11,416 nt of DNA, taken from contig JAFGNQ010000085.1 of NCBI GenBank assembly GCA_016926925.1, positions 1 through 11,416 of the forward strand, given 5' to 3'. The DNA comes from Candidatus Aminicenantota bacterium. Its GTDB lineage: Bacteria > Acidobacteriota > Aminicenantia > Aminicenantales > Aminicenantaceae. Position 1 is the first letter of the stretch, and the number at the start of each line of letters is the position of its first letter. Of this stretch, positions 1 to 7,874 are shown piece by piece. The position numbers and the translations under genes were made by a program. The notes beneath the pieces are model-generated. The model saw only the letters and a program-made list of their open reading frames with translations. It was not told where the DNA came from and made no database searches.

Positions 1-16
1 TATTAAATGAGAGTAA

Positions 17-2782
17 TTGAAGCTTAGAACATTAATCATTTTCGTTTTTATTTTCATTACCTTCAGGGGGGTATCCTATTCTGAACACAAAGAAATAAGG
101 CTGTCAGGATTCAATTCAGTGCCGGATTTGGCTTCGATTCTTTGTCTTATTCAAGACAGCCGGAATTTCATATGGGTGGGGACAGATCGGGGTCTCTACA
201 GATACGACGGTTATTCTTGTAAAAACTTCCAACATGAGACTGCAAACACCTCTAGCCTCAGCCATAATATTGTCGTCGATATTATTGAAGACAAATCAGG
301 GAATCTATGGATCGCCACTTCCGGTGGAGGTATCAATAAATTCAATGTCGAAAATGAGCAGTTCGTCCATTATAAGGCGGAGAATACCAATCCGAACAGC
401 CTCAGTTCCAACCGCACATCCTGCCTCCATGAAGACACAAATGGAATCCTGTGGATCGGAACCATGGATGGCGGGTTGAACAGGCTCGATAGAGTTCAGG
501 GAAGATTTTCTCATTATGAACACGATCCAGATGACCGGAAAACAATCAGCAATAATTTTGTAACAGCCATCTCCGAAGATTTTTATGGGAATTTATGGGT
601 GGGGACAGTCAGCGGCGGACTGAATTACTATGATCCTAACACAAGGACGTTTACATGTTACAAACCTGATCCGGATTATCCCGGAAAAGAAAGGTTTGAT
701 GATGCGATACAAAACTTTAAAGATATTTTAGATTTGATGCGGATACAAACGGACCTCTATAATAATACGATCAATTGCATATTCCCCGATCAAACCGGTG
801 CGCTCTGGCTCGGCACACAGGGCAATGGTTTAAAGAAATTTGATTTGCATTCAAAAACATTTAAGCATTATTACATTGACTCAACAAGAGTCAATCGCTT
901 CACGCAAAATGACATCAGATCGATATTGGAAGACAGTAAAGGAATTCTATGGATTGGAACAGACGGGGGAGGACTGTATTGGTTTGACAGGAAAAATGAA
1001 GAGTTCTCCGAAATCAAATGCAGACTCAGGACAGAACCACCGCTTTCCTTAAAGTATATCAACTCGATTTGTGAGGATTCGTCGGGGATAGTATGGATCG
1101 GAATACCTTACGGTAACCTGATTAAATACGATAGAGAAAAGGAATGTTTTAAAAACTATTTTGAGGAGATGAACGATCAGGAAAGTATGGGCGTTAGAAT
1201 ACTGTGTTTGGTGGAGGACAAACAGGGTATCCTCTGGTTTGGCTCTGATGGTGGAGGATTGTCCGCCTTCAACAGGGAAAAGAGGAGCATTAAACAATAT
1301 TTAGCTGCTCCCAATAGTCCATGCGGTCTTTCGAATAACTATATCAAAGCCATCTACGAAGATCCCTCGGGAAAGCTTTGGCTAGGCACGTTTGGTGGAG
1401 GACTCGATATCTTCGATCCTGTAAAAGAAGAGTTCACTCATTTTTTCCCAGGCCTGAAGAATTCTTCGGCCATCTACAGTGATATAATTCAAAGTTTTTG
1501 TGAAGATCATAGAGGAATACTGTGGATAGGGACTAGTGATAATGGTCTTTATGGTTATGATCGCGAAACGGGGAAAGTCAATTATTATCATAGTGATATA
1601 AATGATCCAAACTCACTGTCTGACAATTCAATCAACTTTATTCATGAGGATTCCCTTAACAATCTTTGGATCGGGACAAATAACGGACTCAACAGATTCA
1701 ACCCTGTGGAAAACGGATTCTTTAGGTATATGTCCGATTCCACTAAGGATTCCCTCGACTTTCCAAAAGTCGTGAGGACAATCTACGAGGATAGTTCCGG
1801 AAGAATTTGGATCGGCAGCTGGAATGGCTTATATTTCTTTGACAGAGAAATTGGAAAATTCACCAACTACACTACGGCTGATGGTCTTCCTGACAATATT
1901 ATTTCTGGGATCTTAGAAGATGATAACGGGATGTTGTGGATAAGTACTTTTAATGGTCTTTCAAAGTTCAGTCCTGAAAGTAGCTCCTTTAGAAATTACA
2001 GTGTATTCGACGGCCTTCCTACAAACCGTTTTTTTTCTTCCTGCGTTAAATGCAAAAACGGAGAGATAATCCTCGGCAGTTTTTGTGGTTTATGCAGCTT
2101 TTTCCCGGATAAAATGAAAAAAGATTTATCTCCTCCCAATATCGTTATCACAGATATCCGCGGACTGTCGAAAGAGCAAGAAAAATTTCATTATATATCC
2201 TCGCTTGATTCCGTTAGTTTTTCTTACAAAGATTCGTTCGTTATCAGTTTTTCATCCTTGTCTTTTGTTTCTCCCTACAGGAATCAATATTCCTATACCA
2301 TGGAAGGCTTGAATAAAGAATGGATTGATTTGGGAAATAAAAACGAAGTGATATTCTCGCATCTTGAGCCTGGAAAATACACTTTTCTGGTAAAAGGCTC
2401 TAATGAAGAAAACATGTGGTCAAAAGAAGGTGCGAGTATCGAAATAAATATATCGCCTCCTTTTTGGAGAGCAGTCTGGTTTCAAGCTGTTTTGATTTTA
2501 AGCGTTGCCGGTCTGATTTTGTACTTTCATAAAACAAGATTAAAAATTGTAAAACAACGGATGGAAACCAATGTAAGAGTGGATAGAATTTGTGATCGAT
2601 TTGATATAACTGAAAGAGAAAAAGAGATCATAAGGTATATATTGAGGGGAAAAACCAACAGGGAAATTGAAAAAGCTCTTTATATTTCTAGCAGTACCGT
2701 CAAAAACCATATTTACAACATTTATAAAAAATTGAATGTCGCCAACCGCCATCAGCTCATGAGCCTCTTCAGCAATGATTAG
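17..2782 (+). CDS. Transmembrane propeller (Reg_prop)/Y_Y_Y sensor with C-terminal LuxR-type HTH
   Basis: A 921-residue one-component membrane regulator: an extracytoplasmic sensor joined directly to a DNA-binding domain. An N-terminal hydrophobic signal or anchor covers residues 2-20. Fourteen propeller repeats of the LWIGT-x-x-GGL type run from about residue 40 to 692, enough for two seven-bladed propellers. A Y_Y_Y domain lies at about 754-813, with YRNQYSYTMEGLNKEW at its start. One transmembrane helix spans about 816-837, followed by a short basic linker. A LuxR/GerE HTH occupies about 863-917 (ITEREKEIIRYILRGKTN, then STVKNHIYNIYKKL). No HisKA, HATPase or receiver domain is present, unlike hybrid two-component systems that share the same sensor. 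The start is TTG at 17: an in-frame TAA sits at 14-16, GAGAG lies at 9-13, and no in-frame ATG occurs before the signal sequence ends. It converges on the peptidase gene 37 nt away. Its ligand and targets are unknown; the adjacent peptide operon is a candidate target by proximity only. Confidence 0.9.
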   Translation: MKLRTLIIFVFIFITFRGVSYSEHKEIRLSGFNSVPDLASILCLIQDSRNFIWVGTDRGLYRYDGYSCKNFQHETANTSSLSHNIVVDIIEDKSGNLWIATSGGGINKFNVENEQFVHYKAENTNPNSLSSNRTSCLHEDTNGILWIGTMDGGLNRLDRVQGRFSHYEHDPDDRKTISNNFVTAISEDFYGNLWVGTVSGGLNYYDPNTRTFTCYKPDPDYPGKERFDDAIQNFKDILDLMRIQTDLYNNTINCIFPDQTGALWLGTQGNGLKKFDLHSKTFKHYYIDSTRVNRFTQNDIRSILEDSKGILWIGTDGGGLYWFDRKNEEFSEIKCRLRTEPPLSLKYINSICEDSSGIVWIGIPYGNLIKYDREKECFKNYFEEMNDQESMGVRILCLVEDKQGILWFGSDGGGLSAFNREKRSIKQYLAAPNSPCGLSNNYIKAIYEDPSGKLWLGTFGGGLDIFDPVKEEFTHFFPGLKNSSAIYSDIIQSFCEDHRGILWIGTSDNGLYGYDRETGKVNYYHSDINDPNSLSDNSINFIHEDSLNNLWIGTNNGLNRFNPVENGFFRYMSDSTKDSLDFPKVVRTIYEDSSGRIWIGSWNGLYFFDREIGKFTNYTTADGLPDNIISGILEDDNGMLWISTFNGLSKFSPESSSFRNYSVFDGLPTNRFFSSCVKCKNGEIILGSFCGLCSFFPDKMKKDLSPPNIVITDIRGLSKEQEKFHYISSLDSVSFSYKDSFVISFSSLSFVSPYRNQYSYTMEGLNKEWIDLGNKNEVIFSHLEPGKYTFLVKGSNEENMWSKEGASIEINISPPFWRAVWFQAVLILSVAGLILYFHKTRLKIVKQRMETNVRVDRICDRFDITEREKEIIRYILRGKTNREIEKALYISSSTVKNHIYNIYKKLNVANRHQLMSLFSND

Positions 2783-2798
2783 GAATGAAGTTTCATTC
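2783..2798. repeat. Short inverted repeat between convergent genes
   Basis: GAATGAA (2783-2789) and TTCATTC (2792-2798) form a perfect 7-bp inverted repeat with a 2-nt centre, inside the 37-nt gap between the two convergent stop codons. It could act as a weak bidirectional transcription end or an mRNA 3' structure. Neither strand has a T-run directly after the stem (the A-run at 2805-2810 lies on the wrong side for the plus strand), so it does not qualify as a standard intrinsic terminator. Confidence 0.3.
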
Positions 2799-2819
2799 GT
2801 GAATAAAAAACTCTGAATA

Positions 2820-5099
2820 TCACCACAGGGAATCAAGGATGTGCTCCCAATTTTCCGGTTTGAGGTGTTCTACGAGATAGGCGGCTCTCAAGGTCGTGTA
2901 GTGCTGTTTTCCATCTCCCCGAATCCCATGCCGATCCTTAGGATAGAGCATTAAATCAAAGGGTTTGCCCGCTCTTTGAAAAGCGTGAGCTAATTGTAGA
3001 GTGTTTCCTACATGGACATTGTTATCCACGAAGCCATGGCAGATAAGAAGGTGCCCTTCGAGATTTTGAGCATATTTCAGTACGTTTGCATCCTCGTAAC
3101 CTTCTGGATTATTTTGCGGTGTATCCAGGTAGGCCTCCGTACAAATCGTGTCATAATTTCTCCAGTCGGTTACAGGTGCTCCGGCGATTCCGACATGAAA
3201 CAGATCAGGGTGCTTCAACATGAGCAGGCACGTCATATACCCGCCGTAAGAATGCCCGAAGAGGCCGACGCGTGTTCCATCTATATAAGGACGCTTGATA
3301 AGCTCCTTTACGGCCAACGCCTGGTCGTCGACCTCCGCCCCTCCTAAGCTTAAGTAATTGGCCCGCATAAATGCTTTTCCCCTGAATGCCGTACATCTGC
3401 CGTCGAGTTCCCATACGATGAATCCCAGTTGGGCTAGCCTCGCCTTGAATCCTGTTGTCTGGAAAGCATTAAAATTGGCTTTAAAGTACATTCCATTGTA
3501 CACGGAAACGACCAGCGGGTATTTTTTTGAAGGGTCGAAGTCCGCCGGCTTGAAGAGAAGACCGAAAATATCGGTAATCCCATCAGCAGCCTTAATCGAA
3601 ATCTTCTCAGGAGGATCCAAACCATATTCTTCTATTTGGCTGATGTCTGTCGTGGCCAGGGTGGTAAGGGCATTTCCGTCTTGCGTGCGCAGAACAACGG
3701 TTCGAGGGCGTAAAATTGAGGAGAAATCATCCGTGAAAAACCTTCCTGCAGGATCCATGGAAATCCGATGAAATCCTTCTTCTTCGGTCAGTTGTTCGAG
3801 GCTTGACCCATTAAGCCGGACCCGAAACAGGTGATGATCGAAGCCATGATTCATAAAGGCCGTAAAGTAAATCCAATCATTTTCCTCGTCGATCTTACAA
3901 ATTTTGTCCACTTCCCACTTTCCCTGAGTCAATCGGGTGACACGGTTCCCTTGAAGATCATAGAGGTAAAGATGCATCCAACCGTCCCGTTCCGAAGACC
4001 AGATAAAATGTTTGCCGTCATCCAGCAAATGGTAGGAAGCGTATCTGTTGATATAGGTATCATCAACTTCACTCAAGATCATAGTGGTGTCTCCCGAAAA
4101 GGAATCCGCCATCCATAACTCAAGTCTCGTCTGCGGTCGGTTCAATTTCAAAAAAAACAATTCCTTGCCTGTGACCGTCCAAGCAGGCTTGTACAAATAA
4201 CAATTCTCCGGGTGGTTTGTTTTTATTTCTTTCAGTTGTTTGGTAGCAATATCGACCAAAATTAATTTTACTTCGGGATTTAAGTCCCCCGTTTTCGGAT
4301 ATTTCTGAAAAGTAATTTGCGCCTTTGGATGAAGCATATCGACAAGGGGATACTCAGATTCGGCATGTGTATCAAATTGCAGAAAAGCGATTTTTTTGCT
4401 GTCCGGTGACCACCAGTATGCGTCGCGTTGTGCTAATTCTTCGGGATAAACCCAGTCGGGTCTGCCGTTCATGAGCTCTTTTGTCCCGTTGAACGTCAGG
4501 CGTTCTTCTTTTCCCGTAATTGTATTGAATAAATAGAGATCATATTCCTTTACAAAGGCAATATGGTTGAAATCAGGAGAGGGGGATCCGTTCCACAGCT
4601 GGCTTTCTTCCATATCATTCATAAGATTTTCCGTCCCTGGCTGCCTTTGGATGTACGGCAGCTTCAATCTGCGAAGCTTTTTTTGTGTTAAATGGAACAA
4701 AAAGTCACCATCATTCGTCCTAAAACGGATAGCATTCCCATCCAAAACATAGGAAAAAGCGGGAAAAGGTAAACCTTTCCTCTCTATCCCAGTGATTTTT
4801 TTGTATTCCGCTATGATGTCATTGGCTGTATCTCTGCTGAAAAGGACCGTTTTGGTTTGGCTTATAGGATTGATTTTAATAAAAATAAAAGAGTTTGTCG
4901 CTGAGTCTCTTTCACATTGCACATAACCCATTCCCTGGGGCAGCCAATGTACTTTCGTGATTCCCCGTGTTTTCAATAAATCTCTTTCCCCCATTAAATC
5001 ATAGAGTTCTTTTCCTTTAATTTGGCACTGCGCCGAATTCGGCACAAAATATCCCCAGGCAAGTAATGAAACTGTGATCAGAACGGTCCGCTTCATCAT
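2820..5099 (-). CDS. Dipeptidyl-peptidase IV-like S9 serine peptidase, exported
   Basis: A 759-residue prolyl-oligopeptidase-family enzyme expected to release N-terminal dipeptides from peptides in the periplasm. It has a signal peptide (residues 1 to about 23), an N-terminal DPPIV-type propeller (about 40-500) and a C-terminal alpha/beta-hydrolase domain (about 510-759). The triad is visible: Ser617 in GHSYGGYM, Asp692 in HGFVDNNVHV and His724 in PKDRHGIRG. DWVYPEEL (215-222) matches the paired-glutamate motif that binds the free N-terminus in DPPIV, which supports exopeptidase activity. Oddities: the usual Y-(A/G)-G-P after the oxyanion tyrosine reads YNGM (Tyr534), DGRGS reads DGRCT, and the S1-pocket tyrosine expected four residues after Tyr649 is Cys653, so strict proline preference is uncertain. 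I chose ATG at 5099 over 5120 because GGAGGTG lies 6 nt upstream and the protein then begins with its signal peptide. It is the last gene of the four-gene operon. Confidence 0.93.
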   Translation of the reverse strand: MMKRTVLITVSLLAWGYFVPNSAQCQIKGKELYDLMGERDLLKTRGITKVHWLPQGMGYVQCERDSATNSFIFIKINPISQTKTVLFSRDTANDIIAEYKKITGIERKGLPFPAFSYVLDGNAIRFRTNDGDFLFHLTQKKLRRLKLPYIQRQPGTENLMNDMEESQLWNGSPSPDFNHIAFVKEYDLYLFNTITGKEERLTFNGTKELMNGRPDWVYPEELAQRDAYWWSPDSKKIAFLQFDTHAESEYPLVDMLHPKAQITFQKYPKTGDLNPEVKLILVDIATKQLKEIKTNHPENCYLYKPAWTVTGKELFFLKLNRPQTRLELWMADSFSGDTTMILSEVDDTYINRYASYHLLDDGKHFIWSSERDGWMHLYLYDLQGNRVTRLTQGKWEVDKICKIDEENDWIYFTAFMNHGFDHHLFRVRLNGSSLEQLTEEEGFHRISMDPAGRFFTDDFSSILRPRTVVLRTQDGNALTTLATTDISQIEEYGLDPPEKISIKAADGITDIFGLLFKPADFDPSKKYPLVVSVYNGMYFKANFNAFQTTGFKARLAQLGFIVWELDGRCTAFRGKAFMRANYLSLGGAEVDDQALAVKELIKRPYIDGTRVGLFGHSYGGYMTCLLMLKHPDLFHVGIAGAPVTDWRNYDTICTEAYLDTPQNNPEGYEDANVLKYAQNLEGHLLICHGFVDNNVHVGNTLQLAHAFQRAGKPFDLMLYPKDRHGIRGDGKQHYTTLRAAYLVEHLKPENWEHILDSLW

Positions 5100-5105
5100 T
5101 GCACT

Positions 5106-5112
5106 CACCTCC
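5106..5112 (-). promoter_or_regulatory. Ribosome binding site deciding the peptidase start
   Basis: GGAGGTG on the minus strand, 6 nt before ATG at 5099. The longer reading frame from 5120 would place this motif inside coding sequence and put seven extra residues before the signal peptide. The shorter start is therefore preferred. Confidence 0.8.
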
Positions 5113-5156
5113 ATAATCATTTCGATTGCTGAGCTATTATTACAAATTCATGAAGG

Positions 5157-6497
5157 TTAATCTATCCATCCTTTCGGAGTGCCTTTTCTGGGGGTATGCC
5201 GGGGTGTGAATATCCTTCCTTCCTTGACCACTATATGTCCGTCCCTGATTACCAAGTCAATTTTTGCAATGTCATCGATATTTTTATCGGGTTTCCCTTC
5301 GATGACGATGACATCTGCGAGCTTGCCCGCTCCCAAAGTTCCCAGCTTATCATCCATGCCCAAAATTTCCGCATTCGTTTTTGTGGCGATAGAAAGGACT
5401 TCTGGCACAGAAAAACCGACTTTTAGGAATTGTTTCATTTCCGTGATATAAGCATCCGGCAGGTGACGAAACCAATCGAATGTTAAATCCGTTCCTATTC
5501 CCATTTTGACTCCAGCGGATTTCATCCGGCTCAACATTTCCAAGTTATCCTCCATGTTAAAAGTGAACCTGCGCGATGGAGTTCCAGAGTAGTTTCCTGC
5601 TATGTTAAAAATGTATATATACGGAATCAATGTGGGGATTGCATAAGTTTTTTTCTCAGCCATCAACTTAATCGTCTCATCCGTTCTCGGAAGAGGATGC
5701 TCCACACAATCCACTCCCGCCTCTACCGCTCTGTGGATATAAAAAGTTTCGGCATCTGCAGTCACTCTTAGCCCGAGATCGTGTGCTTCGTCAACAGCAG
5801 CTGCTATTTCAGAACTGCTGAAATGACTCAGTGTTTTTATCCAATCAGCACCTCTGTTGAACTGCTTCCTTACCGCTTTTCTCCATCCTTCCGGACCGTC
5901 AGCAATGCATATTTCGCTGTTTATAAGTTCATCTTCTTCATAGCCTTCGGCTCCATGGCCCCCGGTTGCCGTTATTCCCTGACCGACTGGAAAAATTCTT
6001 GGGCCAGCTATCCTGTTTCGGGCGACCCACTCCTTGAGGCGAAAGGGAGCATCTCCTGCTGAGCAATTATCTCTGACACTGGTGATGCCGCATTCGATCC
6101 AATACCTCAATCTTTCCACTCCTCTCAACACGGCGTCGGCTTGATTCCAATATAGCCTTTCGGGCACTCCCGGCTCAAACGTACAGAGATGGGTATGCAT
6201 TTCAATAAGTCCAGGCATGATGGTTTTATCGGCTGCGTTGATAACAAGAGCGCTTTTTGGATATTGGCCTGTATTCGGCGGTAATATGTCCTTTATTTTA
6301 TTCCTCTCAATAACGAGTGTGCCTCTTCTAGCGGGTGTACCACTACCATCGAAGATCCTCCCGTCCCGGAGAACGATTGTGCCTTCCGGTCCTTTTGGTT
6401 CGGGGAATACAGGGACACGCCGCAAATCGTTCGAAACAGGAGTTTTTTTAGGATCGATCCATATACTTCGATTAAAGTTTCTTTTGTTATCATCCAT
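5157..6497 (-). CDS. Amidohydrolase-superfamily protein (imidazolonepropionase/Xaa-Pro-dipeptidase-like), cytosolic
   Basis: A 446-residue metal-dependent hydrolase with no signal peptide, so probably cytoplasmic. The order of motifs fits the COG1228-type amidohydrolases, which include imidazolonepropionase and the Xaa-Pro and Xaa-Arg dipeptidases. The small beta-sandwich is built from both ends (about 38-95 and 395-435). The barrel carries HTH at 101-103 after MPGLIEM, CGITSVRDN (136-144), a candidate carboxylated lysine Lys221 in GADWIKT, VEHPLP with His267, and GIGTDL with Asp337. The expected metal-binding histidine of strand 5 (usually a HA or HAH motif) is replaced by Asp248 in VTADAET. 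The protein may therefore have an altered metal centre or belong to a divergent subfamily. ATG at 6497 has GAGGAGGT just upstream (6501-6508). It sits between the transporter and peptidase genes. Cleavage of imported dipeptides is the role I infer from context; another amide or lactam substrate cannot be excluded. Confidence 0.88.
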   Translation of the reverse strand: MDDNKRNFNRSIWIDPKKTPVSNDLRRVPVFPEPKGPEGTIVLRDGRIFDGSGTPARRGTLVIERNKIKDILPPNTGQYPKSALVINAADKTIMPGLIEMHTHLCTFEPGVPERLYWNQADAVLRGVERLRYWIECGITSVRDNCSAGDAPFRLKEWVARNRIAGPRIFPVGQGITATGGHGAEGYEEDELINSEICIADGPEGWRKAVRKQFNRGADWIKTLSHFSSSEIAAAVDEAHDLGLRVTADAETFYIHRAVEAGVDCVEHPLPRTDETIKLMAEKKTYAIPTLIPYIYIFNIAGNYSGTPSRRFTFNMEDNLEMLSRMKSAGVKMGIGTDLTFDWFRHLPDAYITEMKQFLKVGFSVPEVLSIATKTNAEILGMDDKLGTLGAGKLADVIVIEGKPDKNIDDIAKIDLVIRDGHIVVKEGRIFTPRHTPRKGTPKGWID

Positions 6498-6536
6498 TTG
6501 ACCTCCTCGATACTCGGAATGTATATAGGCTTATGC

Positions 6537-7847
6537 TTATGGTCTTTCCAAAATTTGCCCGTGCTTTCGATCGAACTGTTTCAACATCAAAGCGAGCATG
6601 AGACTTGCCAGTCCTAGAAATGCGAACATAATCATGCTGGCTTGATAAGTTTGAGTGCGATCGCGCAGCCAACCGTTTAAAAGAGGGAACAATCCGACTC
6701 CGATATTTTGAATGGCAAAAGTCAGGCCATAGGCCGAGCCGGTATATTTTTCATCAATGACTCTGGGAATCGACGGCCAAAGAGCGGCCGGCAAAATTAC
6801 GAAGGCCGAACCAAGCAATATCATCGGCAAAACAGGATAGACAGCTGTAAATCCCAAAAGAAGAAAGCTCGTGATCATCAAAACCGGCCCGACAATCATA
6901 AATGTCGCGCGTTTTCCGCTTTTGTCGACAAAAAATCCCGCAAGGGGCGCAAAGATGAGAGAGCTGCAGGTAATGATCGATGTGATCCCTCCGGCTGTGC
7001 TGAATATATGCCCAAAGTTGTTGAAAACTTTATGAAAGAAGCTTCCCGTCGCTTGTGCAACCCGTGCAATGTTCCATTTATCGACAAAAAAATCAGTGGA
7101 TAATGCCGTAAATGGAAAGACGGCTGAGTAGAATAACATACACAGCAGGGCTATAAGCCAGAACGAATAGGGGAATTTCGTTATTTTTTTTATAGTAATT
7201 TTGTTGTCTGGGGACCTTTCGTAAGGACCAAGCGTCTTCTCAGCTTGCTTCTCCAGAAAGATGTAGAGCAGTAGAAATAAAAGCGCAAGCAAGCTCAAAG
7301 AGAAAGCAATGATGAATACATATCGATAGTCTCCAAAATGATCGGCAATCAGTTCACCTGTGTTGAAACTAAAAATCGTGCCTATTCGTCCGAAAGAGAC
7401 ATATATGCCCATAGCCATCGCCATTTCTTTGCCTTTAAACCATTTTGATATGATGGCCATATTCACTACTAAAATCGACTCTGCACCTAAGCCGAAAACG
7501 AAGCGTCCCAATAGAAGAAGATCGATAGTGGCAAAAACAGAGATCAAACCTGCCCCCAAAATAGCCAGACTGAGGAAAATCAGGCCTGCTTTGACATACC
7601 CCAATCGGTCGGATGCCAGTCCGGCTAATAAGACAGACAGGATAGCAGCTACAGCATATGCCGTGTAAAACGTTCCTATCGTTCCTCTGGACACCCCAAG
7701 TTGAGCCACAAGAGTGGGAGCGATGGCCCCAAAAATATCAAAAGAGAAAAGAATACAAAACGAAATCAGGCTAACAACCGCCAGAATAGTGAATCTAAAT
7801 ATTTTTTTTGATGGTTGAAGGAAGGATATGGAGTATCTTTCCTTCAA
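6537..7847 (-). CDS. MFS transporter, MFSD1-like (probable dipeptide carrier)
   Basis: A 436-residue inner-membrane carrier with about twelve hydrophobic helices in two halves split by a charged loop (about 199-225). MFS motif A appears as GLASDRLGYVKAG (76-88), with its second-half counterpart FFVDKSGKRA (305-314). Several stretches resemble MFSD1: GLGAES then KWFKGKE (119-141), FGRIG (152-156), and ALWPS with GSAYGLTFAIQNIG (355-383). Animal MFSD1 is a lysosomal dipeptide uniporter, so dipeptide movement is a reasonable inference here, and the flanking peptidase genes agree with it. The start is TTG at 7847: AGGA lies 5 nt upstream, an in-frame TAA (the receptor's own stop) lies 27 nt upstream, and there is no in-frame ATG before residue 130. 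The start codon is the first triplet of a strong inverted repeat. The gene follows the receptor gene by 27 nt and precedes the amidohydrolase by 39 nt. Confidence 0.88.
   Translation of the reverse strand: MKERYSISFLQPSKKIFRFTILAVVSLISFCILFSFDIFGAIAPTLVAQLGVSRGTIGTFYTAYAVAAILSVLLAGLASDRLGYVKAGLIFLSLAILGAGLISVFATIDLLLLGRFVFGLGAESILVVNMAIISKWFKGKEMAMAMGIYVSFGRIGTIFSFNTGELIADHFGDYRYVFIIAFSLSLLALLFLLLYIFLEKQAEKTLGPYERSPDNKITIKKITKFPYSFWLIALLCMLFYSAVFPFTALSTDFFVDKWNIARVAQATGSFFHKVFNNFGHIFSTAGGITSIITCSSLIFAPLAGFFVDKSGKRATFMIVGPVLMITSFLLLGFTAVYPVLPMILLGSAFVILPAALWPSIPRVIDEKYTGSAYGLTFAIQNIGVGLFPLLNGWLRDRTQTYQASMIMFAFLGLASLMLALMLKQFDRKHGQILERP
7815..7847 (-). repeat. 14-bp inverted repeat enclosing the transporter start codon
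   Basis: The plus-strand arms TTGAAGGAAGGATA (7815-7828) and TATCTTTCCTTCAA (7834-7847) are complementary at 13 of 14 positions around the 5-nt centre TGGAG. In the operon mRNA the first arm begins exactly with the UUG start codon of the transporter. A hairpin would thus cover the start codon and the first eleven codons, with one A-C mismatch in the transcript sense. No U-run follows on the minus strand, so it is not a classic terminator. Possible roles are limiting transporter translation relative to the receptor, protecting the receptor mRNA 3' end after processing, or binding a regulator. Confidence 0.7.
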
Positions 7848-7874
7848 ATTCGTCCTTTTTTTGCAGGATATTTT

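Noticed and set aside
7..27. ATG at position 7 as the start of the first gene
   Set aside because: That frame stops after six codons (TAG at 25-27); the TTG at 17 opens the long frame with its signal sequence.
2783..2819. Intrinsic terminator between the convergent genes
   Set aside because: The 7-bp stem lacks a following T-run on either strand, so it is listed only as an inverted repeat.
3012..4118. Plus-strand open frames of 95-137 codons opposite the peptidase gene
   Set aside because: They lie fully antisense to a well-supported S9 peptidase and resemble no known protein.
6708..7103. 131-codon plus-strand open frame opposite the transporter gene
   Set aside because: It is antisense to transmembrane segments, and its very polar, Lys/Arg-rich content is what the complement of hydrophobic codons produces.
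7815..7862. Plus-strand intrinsic terminator: the hairpin at 7815-7847 followed by a T-run at 7856-7862
   Set aside because: The T-run starts 8 nt after the stem, and no plus-strand gene ends here; it would matter only for an antisense transcript.
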